Of a DNA stretch of 64,000 nt, positions 34,358 through 44,845 are shown piece after piece. The notes beneath the pieces are model-generated. The model was not told the DNA's origin. It ran no database searches and was given only the letters and a program-made list of their open reading frames with translations. Positions within the stretch are counted from its first letter, which is position 1; every line of letters begins with the position of its first letter. The stretch comes from Paraphysomonas bandaiensis (lineage: Eukaryota; Chrysophyceae), in the NCBI GenBank assembly GCA_965644295.1, contig CBFFRP010000338.1, forward strand, positions 236,181 through 300,180. Direction: 5' to 3'. Position numbers and translations under genes: made by a program.

Positions 34358-34472
34358 CTACGATAGGATACTATAGAGAATAGTAAGGAAAACATTATGC
34401 CATAATTAAGACCTACCAGAGTACTAAGTTCAACACTCATAGTGGCCCATCCAATACCAGTTGAATATACTG
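34358..34472 (-). pseudogene. Truncated 3' end of dynactin-6-like gene
   Basis: This matches the last 115 bases of the gene at 40558-41050, including the stop codon, and ends abruptly after CCAGTTGAATATACTG, where the duplication stops. It also differs by a one-base deletion near 34385. It is a by-product of the segmental duplication. Confidence 0.85.
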
Positions 34473-34786
34473 TGACAGAGGCTTTTTTTTTGTACATTTA
34501 AAAGTAAAATCCCTATATTTGTTGTCACCTCGTTCAAAAAACTCTAGATTAAACAAGATACCACGATCCAGCAAAGAAATCGAACTTTTTTCGCTCGTTA
34601 TTCGTGAAATATACTGCTGTGTATAGGTCATGGAATATCCACAAGATACAGCAGTATCCCATATCTAGATATCCATGATTGGATATCCACATAAATCTGA
34701 TACACTACGTACAACAAAATTATGTACTCAACTCATCTTCATATTTACATACTAAATCATTATAGTCTTATTTCTATACTAAACTA
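34473..34786. other. Unique sequence after the duplication break
   Basis: AT-rich sequence with no similarity to copy 2 and no supported gene. It probably includes the promoter of the next gene. Confidence 0.4.
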
Positions 34787-35473
34787 TTGATTGCAATGGT
34801 GGTATATTACAAGAAAACAATAGTTAGCACGATTGGAGGTGGCCCAAACCAACCTTATTGCAAATATTTTAAATATTATCAACAACAAAGGGGTAAAACT
34901 GTGCATTCGAAAAGATATGAGTATGAAATGTCGGTATGTGTTGACGAAAATGACTATAATACACTAGTGAATGCAATGAAGTCGTGTGAGGAAGATGATG
35001 TCCAGGAAGCTTTCGGTGGTCTCCTTGTAAACGTTACTAAAGGGGAGAGACTTACTTATAAATTAAACCTCGGCAAGACACCTAAGTACTACACTTATAG
35101 AGCTCAGATTTATTCTACAAAGGAGGTCGCTAATGACATTCGTGGCTACCATATCTTTGAAATTGGGCTTAACTATGAGCCTAAGAAGAGATCTCGTTGT
35201 ATTAATTTCGTTGTGAAGTTTTCCGGCCGTAATACTCGCTCGGTTGTATTTTATGAATACCGTCAACAACAACAGAAAATATTCGAAATTGACTTGAATA
35301 TTCATATCAAAAGTGGAGACGCAGGGAATGCAAGGAATTCCCTTGAGAATGAGATCAAACAATTTTGCCGCATACACGGTACAAATTTTAGAAGTTTTCA
35401 CCAGCATATGACGACTCATTGTAATGCTAATTGGAATATATCAGATCGTAGAACAAAGAGATATAATTTTTAG
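34787..35473 (+). CDS. Hypothetical protein, 228 residues
   Basis: A single-exon frame starting MIAMVVYYKKTIVSTIGGG (an alternative start at Met4, 34796). The protein is soluble and basic, without signal peptide or membrane segment. Alternating beta-like stretches (RGYHIFEIGLNYE, RCINFVVKFSG) suggest a mixed alpha/beta fold. The C-terminus, FHQHMTTHCNANWN, has His and Cys that might bind metal. No family is recognised. The frame has good coding character and no interruption. It lies between the two halves of the segmental duplication, and its stop codon abuts a fragment of the dispersed 160-base repeat. Confidence 0.6.
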   Translation: MIAMVVYYKKTIVSTIGGGPNQPYCKYFKYYQQQRGKTVHSKRYEYEMSVCVDENDYNTLVNAMKSCEEDDVQEAFGGLLVNVTKGERLTYKLNLGKTPKYYTYRAQIYSTKEVANDIRGYHIFEIGLNYEPKKRSRCINFVVKFSGRNTRSVVFYEYRQQQQKIFEIDLNIHIKSGDAGNARNSLENEIKQFCRIHGTNFRSFHQHMTTHCNANWNISDRRTKRYNF

Positions 35474-35474
35474 C

Positions 35475-35511
35475 AATAGGCATTAAGAATCAGCACCAGC
35501 TTAGTAGCTAG
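35475..35511 (+). repeat. Dispersed repeat, 5' fragment (copy D)
   Basis: AATAGGCATTAAGAATCAGC and the following TAGTAGCTAG match the first 37 bases or so of copies A and B. The GC-rich end is absent. Confidence 0.5.
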
Positions 35512-35562
35512 GTTGTTTCTAAAAGTGATTCCTAGCCATCATGCACATTCTATATATTGCAT

Positions 35563-35823
35563 CTACAATAACAACTTTATACTTTTTATTTTAATAATCT
35601 TCTTCAAATCATCGATATCTTTATTCCCTACACCAACAATATCACAGAATTTGGCGAAGTCCATCTCCATCAAGAGCTTTATCAATGGTGCTGAAGAGCT
35701 TAACTTCATCACCGGTTCCGGCTGGTCTTGATCTCCACTGGGAGCGGCATCAGTGTCACCAGCCTCAATAACAAAATTATCAACATCTTCCACATCGTAA
35801 ACATTGCTAATTATATCTGCCAT
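35563..35823 (-). CDS. Small acidic hypothetical protein
   Basis: An 86-residue frame starting MADIISNVYDVEDVDNFVIE. It has an acidic N-terminal half with a Gly/Asp/Gln linker, then a helical segment (SSAPLIKLLMEMDFAKFCDI), ending in a basic KKIIKIKSIKLLL tail. The composition looks like a real small protein, but no family is recognised. The Met at 35823 is preferred over one five codons upstream because it starts the acidic region. Confidence 0.4.
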   Translation of the reverse strand: MADIISNVYDVEDVDNFVIEAGDTDAAPSGDQDQPEPVMKLSSSAPLIKLLMEMDFAKFCDIVGVGNKDIDDLKKIIKIKSIKLLL

Positions 35824-35838
35824 GTGACACAATATCAA

Positions 35839-36391
35839 CTCTAATCATATTATAATGTGACTGGTGTAGCTGCAATGAATCTCATATTTTGGCGATGTTA
35901 CTGCCAAAAATCGCCGCCGTCAAGTTGAAAAACTACAATTGTTCCCTGACCAAAATCATAGAGCTGTCTGTTATGCTCCGTTATACACAACCACTTTGCA
36001 TTCACTGACAATTGGAAATCTATAAGGTTGAGGTCTTGCCTTCTTACTGAAACTCACTAGAAACGCGTTACTAAGTTACTAAAATACCCTAAATGCTATT
36101 TTTCATCAATATATCACTTCTCATTGTGTCACCTCAAATTTGGTATAACGGTACGGTGTCAACATATTATTCCATAACATACTGACTACTCTTTACTCTT
36201 TATGTATACGAGTGATGCAAGTACTATTATAATGGTTTTAACGAATGTGATCCGAATGAGTCAATGTTATCGTCAAATCATCTATATATTCTCTTAATGC
36301 TACGACATGATATTGAAATAAGACTAGAAAGGGTTGATAATTGAACATTTTATAAATTTAATGACTGAAATATTATAGAGGAAAAGGTTCA
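35839..36391. other. Intergenic, left flank of duplication copy 2
   Basis: AT-rich sequence with no supported gene. Homology to the first copy begins abruptly at about 36392. Confidence 0.45.
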
Positions 36392-36795
36392 AATTGTTTT
36401 AATCTTTGTATTGTCATTGCTGTACTACGACCTGTACCACGTTGATCAAGTAGTAATATACGATATCCTTTATTCAGAACTGACTTCATCCATCCAGATG
36501 GAGGGGCTGTAGGACGAGGACTAGGGAACCCAGGTCCCCCTTGAAGATACATGAGTGCTTTTGATTGAGTTGTATTAGTATTTAATTGTAATTCTCTTAT
36601 GAATATATGTATATATGCATCCGTATAGTGTGTGGGGTCATGTATGTATGTATACCAGTCAAGTGGGACATGAAATGTGTGATCTAATGAGATATCCACC
36701 ATGCCATATGGTAGATGTTGTATGATGAAGGAATGATGAGGTTGAAGACATGATTGTATGAGATAATGAAGCAGAGTATTGTGATATGATGGCAT
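36392..36795 (-). pseudogene. Truncated 5' fragment of proline iminopeptidase
   Basis: It repeats the first 120 codons or so of the gene at 30522-31958, including DHTFHVPLDWYTYIHDP, LQGGPGFPSPRP and LLLDQRGTGRS, with few changes. A two-base loss near 36688 alters the N-terminal reading frame. It stops at RLKQ followed by unrelated FEPFPL, and has no GQSFGG nucleophile region, so it cannot be an active hydrolase. It is the truncated inner-junction product of the tandem duplication. Confidence 0.85.
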
Positions 36796-36826
36796 ATATA
36801 TATCTGTTTGCTACTGTGGGATGATG

Positions 36827-37061
36827 CGGTATGAATTAAGGTGGGATGCCAACTGTGCTTGATGCTATGAATATTGTAGTTGATTTGTGGAAAAACGAGA
36901 AATATTAAAGCCGAAAATAACTAATAAGATGTTGGCGTAAGGCCGGTATATTACCCCCGACACTTACAGCTGATATCGACAATGGCGTTTGTCAACTGAG
37001 TACTTGCTGAAGATAATCTAGACGTCCTCGATCATGAAGTGGATGAGCTCACAGATGACTT
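36827..37061. other. Start of copy-2-specific insert
   Basis: From here to about 37843 copy 2 carries sequence not found between the iminopeptidase and SET genes of copy 1. No element ends are recognised. Confidence 0.4.
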
Positions 37062-37337
37062 ATGTCTAATGCGCACGTGATGGAGGAAGACGTTGTAGAT
37101 GTTGAAGGAAGATATATAAGAACTCAAGAAGCAGAAAATGCTTTTTATACTATAATTGATTATGCTATACAAGAAGGCCAACCTTCAGATATGTTAGCTA
37201 CTTTAAGGAAGTGTAATAACCAGCTATTGGACATTTTACGCTATGATCTCTTTGTACATACTACATGTTTATTATTGACATTTATATACTTATTCAAAAG
37301 ACAAAGAAAAGACATATTGATGAATAATGAAGCATAA
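37062..37337 (+). CDS. Small hypothetical membrane-tethered protein
   Basis: A 91-residue frame starting MSNAHVMEEDVVDVEGRYIR (a second Met at 37080). Residues 1-63 are acidic and helical. Residues 64-80 (VHTTCLLLTFIYLF) form one hydrophobic span, followed by a basic end, KRQRKD. This pattern fits a tail-anchored or single-pass protein. No family is recognised. It lies within the insert that separates the iminopeptidase fragment from SET copy 2. Confidence 0.35.
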   Translation: MSNAHVMEEDVVDVEGRYIRTQEAENAFYTIIDYAIQEGQPSDMLATLRKCNNQLLDILRYDLFVHTTCLLLTFIYLFKRQRKDILMNNEA

Positions 37338-37843
37338 TAGCTGCTAAAACCACTACTATATACACCCCTACCCCCTACGGATACAGAATTGTCTCATTTA
37401 GCACCAGAGTAGTCATACATCATGAGGCTGCACTCACGCGTTAAAGAGTTTCTAAGCAACATAGAGTCCACCCTGTGAACCCAATATGCAGGGCGGGCCA
37501 ACTGCTCTCAAACATCCATCCTCTGAGCACTGTATATTCCAGCACCTGCAACAGCTACTTACCAAACATCAGAGTCTATCGGCAGCAGGCGTGCGAGATG
37601 TCATGCAAAAGAAGATGCTCTTCTATTTCGTGCGCGCATTTATACTCTACAGTTATGTGAGCATATGATAGTACATAGTGTAAGATATGTGCGCTTGATG
37701 TCGAGTAATGATTACGCACTTTCAGCTGCTATGCTGAAAGAAAAACTCCTGCAATAGAGTTTTTATAGTAAAAACAGGGATTTTTATATAAATACTGCCA
37801 CTTTTATGCTAAAAACCTATATCGCGATTGGCTGTACCCATTT
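37338..37843. other. Insert sequence with one weak frame
   Basis: It is less AT-rich around 37480-37670, where an open frame (37486-37668, 60 residues, HLQQLLTKHQSLSAAG helical then hydrophobic) might be an exon or relic. Support is too weak to call a gene. The rest shows nothing. Confidence 0.25.
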
Positions 37844-37998
37844 GTGGGTGGGAAAAAGTCAATCAGACTAAAAATCCGAGGTTTTTATTTACTGTTTTTA
37901 AGAACTACTGTACGTACTCTGTACAGAGTATATACAGTATATTCTCAAACAACGAAAAAAGGGCGATTTTTTTGCCTGATCGACTTTTTTCCACCTAC
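37844..37998. mobile_element. MITE with terminal inverted repeats, copy 2
   Basis: The left end GTGGGTGGGAAAAAGTCAAT and right end TGCCTGATCGACTTTTTTCC match the ends of 32066-32192, but the roughly 100-base interior is different (it includes the palindromic ACTCTGTACAGAGT). The left repeat has several mismatches. It lies at the corresponding place upstream of SET copy 2. Confidence 0.6.
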
Positions 37999-38261
37999 GG
38001 ATATCATCATGTGCAGCAGTATATACCGTATACACAGTATCATGTCCAGCTACTGTACATGTACAATAGTATGTAGCGAGAATATCTAGATATCCAAAGC
38101 GAATACTGAAAAAAAATGAAACTCACGTTAAAATATACATACCTATTTGGTACACTTCACGCCTTACAATGTGGTGAGATATAGTGACCATTACTACGAT
38201 TGTATTTGTTTTGTATCTAACGTATCGATTCATACATAAGCAAACATTCACATTCTATTAT

Positions 38262-38975
38262 ATGACTATAGAAGTATTACCAACAGTTAAGAAGAAATCT
38301 AAAGGTCGCCGAGGAAAAGCTTCCTTGCAAAGATATCAAGACAAGAGGCGGCATGCCTTCCGTGAGGAGGCTGCTAAGCAACGGGCAAGGAGCTTTGCAG
38401 TTCGTTGCCCTCAAGGTGGCTTAGGGGTACATGATGAGCTATGTAAAGTAGTACCGTACTTGTATAGTATCACATCCGATGATACCCCTGAGGTATGTGC
38501 CGCAGCTCTAGACTTTTACGCTAGTTGTGGTGCAGATAATCCCTATGTCGAAGTCAGAAAGGGTGTCAACGTTGCCAATCCTGATGGCTTGAGTCCAGAG
38601 AAGAAAGGACTCTTTGCTCGCGTAGACTTGGACTCAGGGATTCATGTCTGCCTCTATAGCGGGAAAGTCTTGGATAGGTGCCCTAATTGGGGTGCTTATA
38701 TTGTTCACGTGCAGGATAGTGTCTACATTGATGCCGAGCGTGAGTTGTATGACTTGGGCTACCTGTGGGCCATTCCTATCGACGAGAGAAAACTTCTTAA
38801 GACGCCTTACAATCATGGTAGGTTTGTGAACACCCTGTCTGATGAGAACCTCGCTGCAGGTCTGGAGTACAACTGTGAGTTTTGTATAGATGAAAGTGGC
38901 TTGGAAGTCGTCTGGGTGAGGACCCTTAGGCCGATATCTGCAGGTGAGGAGCTGCTGGCTGACTATGGAAAGTAG
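38262..38975 (+). CDS. SET-domain protein, copy 2
   Basis: A 237-residue duplicate of the protein at 32725-33438 with the same start and end. The basic N-terminal 70 residues differ at roughly one position in five (for example KGRRGKASLQRYQDKRRHAF against KTRRGQASLKRRQDKRQDVF). The remainder, including the whole SET domain, differs by only a few residues, and the DNA is nearly identical even at silent sites. The SET marks KKGLFARVDLDSG, GRFVNTLSDEN and GEELLADYGK are intact, with the same Thr replacing His in the N-H motif. Both copies look functional as proteins. The immediate upstream 70 bases or so are conserved, so transcription may be similar. Confidence 0.85.
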   Translation: MTIEVLPTVKKKSKGRRGKASLQRYQDKRRHAFREEAAKQRARSFAVRCPQGGLGVHDELCKVVPYLYSITSDDTPEVCAAALDFYASCGADNPYVEVRKGVNVANPDGLSPEKKGLFARVDLDSGIHVCLYSGKVLDRCPNWGAYIVHVQDSVYIDAERELYDLGYLWAIPIDERKLLKTPYNHGRFVNTLSDENLAAGLEYNCEFCIDESGLEVVWVRTLRPISAGEELLADYGK

Positions 38976-39342
38976 TTCAACTGGAAGAGTAAACTTCGTC
39001 GACGTGAGTAGTGCTTTCTTTATTGTCGTTCATAAATAATAATGATTCTTTGTCGGCTGTTTATGCTTGAGCTATATACACTGTAGTATTGTAGTGATTA
39101 TAGCCACATACTAAGTAAGGCTCGAGAGGTTCCAAGTGGTCACAACGTCACAACATTACTCCTTAGCCCTAGGTCAAATTGTAGCTTATCCTCATGATAT
39201 CTATCTATATCTATATTGTATAGGGAATATGTATCGTATTGAGGAAGTCGGCTAATATCAGGTAATAAGTAGTGGTACTAGAGTAGTAGAGTGTGGAGCT
39301 GGAGTACTATTGGGCTGTTGGGAAATAATAAATCAGTTCATT
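38976..39342. other. Duplicated 3' flank of SET copy 2
   Basis: This matches 33440-33730 up to about 39240. The remaining 100 bases or so are unique and lead into a hAT fragment. No gene. Confidence 0.6.
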
Positions 39343-39673
39343 CAACCGTTAATGACTCGTGGATCTCTACGTTTCTTAATTTTTTGAGCTGACTGAAGAT
39401 TTTTAGTCGCATAGCCAACATCAGCTTCAGTATCCTTTGTAATGTTGTAATCAATTTCTCGGTTATTTATATCCATTTTGCACCTACAGTTGAGAATCTT
39501 CTCTTATATGACTATCATAATATTGATTGCAATATTTTGCAATAGTATTGTGAGCTCTTTTAACAGAAACATTATTGATGGAGTATTTAACCAGTCCACC
39601 AATCAATATATTTTACAATATATTGCAATATATTGTACAATGTATTGCAATACAATATATTGTTCCCTATCCC
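39343..39673 (-). mobile_element. hAT-type element, truncated copy 3
   Basis: A 331-base end fragment of the same family as 6915-7629 and 20171-20968. It starts inside the MDINNREID frame (CAACCGTTAATGACTCGTGG) and ends at the terminal CAATATATTGTTCCCTATCC, losing the last CTG. It keeps an internal stretch (GAGCTCTTTTAACAG and following) that copy 2 has and copy 1 has lost. No target-site duplication is visible, in keeping with truncation. Confidence 0.85.
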
Positions 39674-39816
39674 ATATTCATTGTATGTACAGTTATTGTT
39701 TTTCTATTACATACGCAAGCAATAATGAGAACTAGATGGTACTGTAATGAACTATGAGATTAGGTGAAATTTATTTATGCTCAAAATTTGTCGTTAATAT
39801 GCAGCAAACGCATGCA

Positions 39817-39936
39817 TGTGTATGTATGTATGTATGTATGTATGTATGTATGTATGTATGTATGTATGTATGTATGTATGTATGTATGTATGTATGTATG
39901 TATGTAGTATGTATGTATGTATGTATGTGTGTATGT
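39817..39936 (+). repeat. (ATGT)n microsatellite, short array
   Basis: About 120 bases of ATGT units with one slip near 39905. It lies within the insert in duplication copy 2, between the SET gene and the dynactin-like gene. Confidence 0.95.
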
Positions 39937-40557
39937 CGGTGTTCCTGTTTCCTGTAAGAAAACAAATAAAAAAATCAAAGTATTAATTTAAAAAAATCGT
40001 ATCAACATAAGGGACTGGCAAAAAGCAAAATTTCAATCTTATCGAAAAGTTTGGTGATCTATTCTTAAAAGTGCCTATCATTGTGGATTCCTTTTAAATG
40101 TGAATATAATGAAGTCTGACTGTATCATTATTCTGTTCGAACCGAATGTCCATTTTTGCCTGGGCTAGTATGAGCGTTCTGTTTAACCCAATTCAGGTCA
40201 AACTTTTAGATATTCTATTTTGTTATTCAGCATGTATATATTGCGAATACCACTTATGATGTAAGCAGCGGAAATAGTGAGCTTTCGATTACTCACATTT
40301 CCGTAATCCCATTACAATAGTTGTATTCATCAACAATTATGCCAAAACAAAATACTTTTTCATTGATTTAGACATTATAAGCAGTGACAATATCTTGGCT
40401 TTGCGTATATCACCTATATATATACTATAGTTAACTTAATATTACTCACTTGCCACACAATATTAGGATAATTATTGACACTGCAGCTACAAAAGTGCAT
40501 GATGCTTTCCAATATATGATAGACTATCTTCACTTGATAAAGCATTCCTGTAAGCAT
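39937..40557. other. Duplicated non-coding segment, copy 2
   Basis: This matches 33735-34357 with scattered changes. No gene is seen. It leads into the 3' end of the dynactin-6-like gene. Confidence 0.65.
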
Positions 40558-41050
40558 CTACGATAGGATACTATAGAGAATTAGTAAGGAAAACATTATG
40601 CCATAATCAAGACCTACCAAAGTACTAAGTTCAACACTCATAGTGGCCCATCCAATACCAGTTGAATATACTGCTGTCTTGTCAGGAATAACAGCGTTCT
40701 CAATCACCACAGCTGGTCCAATTACACAGTAGTCACCAACTACAGTGTTCGCTAGCAATTTACACTTTGGACTCAATTTGTTGAACGAACCGACTGTAGA
40801 ATCTGAGATAACAGCGCCTACCTCACATAGATTTGCATGACCCAAGGTAGAATTAGTAATTTGAACCTTTTCCTCTATAATATTTCCCTCTCCAATATTG
40901 ACAGCGCTCCCATCTATAGCAGTAACACAACAATCTGGGTGTAATATGCTGTTATCGCCTATGTATACATATCATATATATAATTGCATAGTAGTATAGA
41001 TATATACCAATTTGGACTTCTCCAACTATAGTAGCATTCTCGCAAATCAT
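40558..41050 (-). CDS. DCTN6: Dynactin subunit 6 (p27)-like, left-handed beta-helix protein
   Basis: Two exons (41008-41050 and 40558-40958, 49-base intron) give 147 residues. Hexapeptide-repeat turns of a left-handed beta-helix are evident (ICENATIVGEVQIG, DNSILHPDC, NIGEGNIIEE, ANLCEVGAVISDSTVG, VVGDYCVIGPAVV). The segment NIIEE then NLCEVG then AVIPDKTAVY follows the order of dynactin p27 (EVIPENTVIYG), and a helical tail follows. p27 sits at the pointed end of the dynactin complex, which links cargo to dynein. Dynactin p27 is about 190 residues; here about 30 N-terminal residues are missing, so an upstream exon may have been missed. Another hexapeptide protein remains possible. A 115-base 3' copy lies at 34358-34472. 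Confidence 0.65.
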
Positions 41051-41608
41051 ATGAGAAGATATGAATGAATAGTAGAGATCACTGTCCTATTAGTTGCAAT
41101 ATAATCTTAATGTTATCATATCACTGTGATTGAGACTATGATGCATGTGTGTTTGTTGACAGAGTTTGTGTGGTATATGGCAATTCTTAGAGCTAAAAAT
41201 CATTTATTTATAGAAAATCATACACATTTCAGTTAAACTAGGGTTTTTTACAGAAATCCCGTACTTTTATTATTGTTTAGGTAGACTACATTCGGGAATA
41301 CAGTCCAGGATACTCATTGATTGTATTCTACTGTAGTTCCAGAACACAATTCGATCTGAAACGGAATTTTAGATATGAAACAGACAGCAGTGACAGTTAC
41401 ACTCTACAGCAAAATACATACATACGTACAGACGTCTATATACCATACGTCTATATCGTCCAATCATACTAGAAGCAAAAGGAGTCGACTAGATAAGCAT
41501 CTTCTACTAACAGAACAGGTATATATATTGATACTTATGTCAGGATAGGTAGTAAATTTCAAGCTATTTGTACTATTAATTAACACGTGTGGGTAAAATT
41601 GTATAATT
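41051..41608. promoter_or_regulatory. Upstream space, dynactin-6-like / Rh channel
   Basis: The space between head-to-head start codons. It may also hide an N-terminal exon of the dynactin-6-like gene: an AG acceptor near 41090 keeps its frame open. No motif can be assigned. Confidence 0.35.
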
Positions 41609-43137
41609 ATGGGACGTGATGATGACTATTCCAAGGATGATACTTCCAAAGGATTATCCTCTCAACAGTCTAATATGTATGCAAGTAGACTGCTTGTGGT
41701 GGCTCAAATTGCTATAGTCATACTATTTGGAGTTTGTACGAAAGAAGAGTTTATTGAAGATAATTTCAGTGATGTTTATGTGATGTTCACTGGCATTGAG
41801 ATCATGATGTTCTTCGTAAGTAACGGTAACACTGATGTCGAGACTCATCTCATATTTTGACATTTAGGGTTTCGGTTATTTAATGACATTTCTCAGTCGT
41901 TATGGTCTGGGCGCTATTGGTTTAACCATGCTCATTACAATCATAGGTTAGTCGTACCCTTACATATGTTGTCTCTAAAAATGATTTGCATAGGCATACA
42001 GTGGGGTATACTGGTGGAAGGATTCTTCAAAGCTGTTTACCACAATTCTTGGGTATATGTTAGAGTGGATATATATAGTTTTATGGACTCTCTCTTCCTC
42101 GTTGCAGCTATTCTTATTTCCTATGGAAGTGTGATTGGAAGGCTGAGTCCTCTACAGTTGATCGTTATGACTCTGCTGGAAACAATTTGTTATTCTATTA
42201 ACAAAGTGCTACTTTTATTTGGTGCTGTTGATCTTGTTGACGGTAAGTTTTTAACTTTTATTTTGTAAGTTTATGAAGTTTTCTTTCTCTAGCTGGTGGT
42301 ACGATTAGCATACACATGTTCGGAGCGTACTTCGGTTTAGCTGTGGCGTATGTAATTGGTAAACCATCTAACTCAATTTCTACTGAGGGTTCGAGCATAG
42401 CCGATATATTTTCATTAGTGGGAACTTTATTCCTTTGGATTTACTGGCCATCATTCAATGCTGGTGCTTTGGAACCTAATTCCCACCAGCACCAGAGAGC
42501 CATAGCATCTACGATACTTGCCCTTTGCGCGAGCACAATGGGCACCTTCATTGTCTCCATGAACTTCACTAGTGGGTTCAAAATTCGGCCTGTAGATGTA
42601 CAAAATGCGACACTAGCAGGTGGCGTAGGTGTAGGTGCGATATGCCACCTGACCATGAACTTTGCGGACTCCCTTTTGACCGGGCTTGCTGCTGGGTCTG
42701 TCTCATCTTTGGGGTATGCTGTCGTACAGAGTAATCTCGAAAAGTGGGGAATACATGACTCCTGTGGAGTACATAACTTACACGGGTTGCCATCTATTAT
42801 TGGGGGTATTGCTAGCGTAATATTGATGGGATACAAAGGCCCACAAGGTCACGACTATCCAACAGTCATTGAGCACAAGCAATATCAGTGGGGACATCAG
42901 CTAGTTTCTATTTTTATAACTCTCATTCTGTCTATCTTTTCAGGACTAGTCTGTGGACTAATTCTAAGAGAACTTAAGTGTGACTCAACAGTGGAATGCT
43001 TTACCGATAAACCATACTGGCAACTTGCTGAGGAAGAGAACTCTGAAAAAGATTCTGTTGTTGATCAGGCCAAAATATGTCCAGCAAAGGTTGATGATCG
43101 CGTCATGAAATTTGAGGAAGATGAAACTAAGGATTAA
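41609..43137 (+). CDS. Rh-type ammonium/ammonia channel
   Basis: Four exons (41609-41815, 41868-41946, 41994-42242, 42293-43137; introns 52, 47 and 50 bases) give 459 residues. It has eleven or so predicted membrane spans. Rh-family marks are MMFFGFGYLMTFLSRYG, DAGGTISIHMFGAYFGL with the first pore His, and DSCGVHNLHGLPSIIGGIAS with the second pore His, so the twin-His pore is intact. Rh proteins conduct ammonia/ammonium and possibly CO2 across the plasma membrane. The cytosolic tail (last 50 residues or so) is charged and acidic. Rh rather than Amt/Mep is supported by the NLHG and GGTISIHMFGAYFG contexts. Residues 47-53 after the first span are acidic and short compared with the glycosylated loop of animal Rh proteins. 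Confidence 0.92.
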
Positions 43138-44845
43138 AAATTATGATCTAGGCGGTGCTTAGTTACAACGCGCCTCCAGGACTAACTAAACAGTCGAATG
43201 TTATGGAATTTGTTGCATGTTTATTCTCAGTGTGCTGTTTAACATGCACGAGTGCAACAACTTTTTATATATGTGTTTTTTGAGCGATGATAATAATAAG
43301 TGTACATGAGCATAGTGTTTGACTGGGTATACGTGAAGAATTATCTTAAATAGCTAGGTTAGTTCAAATCTGTTTCTATTCTTGGAATCTTAAGTCCTAA
43401 CAATACCGTAATTAATATAGTACGGTATTATTGACTCATGACACGAGTCTCACATTATTACGAGCGATCTATATCAGGATATATGAAAAGATTACATGAA
43501 AGTACTTTCAGCTTTTAAGTAGTATAAATACTGAAGTACTAGCAGCTACTAAGTATATATGTAATTTGTAAGGCACTGACAAAGAATCACACGTTGATAA
43601 TAAAGATAAAATATAGTGTTCTTAGCTTGTCTTCTCATAGGTTTTCCGTTATAGTAATGACTTGAACAACAATATGTAGATATGAAGTATTGTAGTTTAC
43701 ACTACCACTATATTTTGGGTACTAATATGCACTTCATAAAGATACCATTCATATTGGACTGTACACCGTTTAGAGCTTAGTAGCGTACACTTGTATGGGG
43801 TATGGGGCTATCTTTCTGTAGCTAGCTGACCACACTACACTGCATACTACACAACTACTGCATAGTTCAGTATAATATCAAATACCAACACAAGCTTTCA
43901 CTTCAATGTACGTACTACGGTGTAAAAAACACTATATTGCAATATCTCGAAGTTGTGCTAATAATACTATTGCAACAAATTCCAAAACTCTTGACAATGC
44001 ACATTGTGATTATCGCAATATGTTAACATTGTGAATTTTAGTTAATAACTACTGTGGATAAGTATGAAATCACTTGGTTAATACTACATATTATACGTTG
44101 CATGAGCACTGTGCTTGCTTAATCTACTGGAATTGGTTTAAAATAATTTGCTACGAGTGACATGTATGATACAATTGAAATTAAATAACTAAGAAAGTAA
44201 TAAAGAATTACCGAGTACTGTCAAGGGATTTTCTTCAAAATGGCGGTTTTTCTACTTAAGTTCAATGCAAAGTGTTCAATATTTCATAAGATATCATCAT
44301 GCTACCTGAACCAATTATATATATGCTAATACGGAATATAATGATACGTCATCTCTCACATGGTCATCCTTATTAATAAAGACCATATACATTGATTGTA
44401 TAATCTTGCTTTCTTGCTAGTCTAGTAATGCTGTTGCCAATTGCTTGCAAAGATATATGCTGCCTCTGATCGCTTGTGCTGCTTTCGGATTGGTTTCAAG
44501 GATATCGTAAAAATCCATATTTTTATAATAATTGAGTTTTTTTGTACTAAATATTGTAATATATTAGACTTTTTGAGGACCATATGTATTTTTATCTACA
44601 GCTGTATATACACAGCAGCAGAGTACGTCATAATCGTATGCAGAACCCCCAAACCTCAAACCATACACCAGCAGTGTATACATACTACTATGTATGTATG
44701 GTGGATATCTACTATGGATATACTGTATGTATTGGTGTACATATTTCTATATATAGGAGCTACCTAACCACAACCATCTCATACTTAAATAATCATATTC
44801 AACAACACACACATACATACACATCTCTATCTCTAATAAAATCAT
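43138..44845. other. Long intergenic region, no gene seen
   Basis: 1.7 kb of AT-rich sequence between the Rh channel and the NADPH oxidase, with no protein-like frame, inverted repeat pair or known repeat. The last 250 bases hold ACACACATACATACAC-type simple sequence and must include the oxidase promoter. Confidence 0.5.

Noticed and set aside
37486-37668. Short plus-strand frame as a gene
   Set aside because: No motif, no splice partner and overlapping frames of similar length; kept only as a note in the intergenic entry.
42441-42836. Minus-strand frame within the Rh channel gene
   Set aside because: Antisense shadow; the plus strand carries the clear family motifs.
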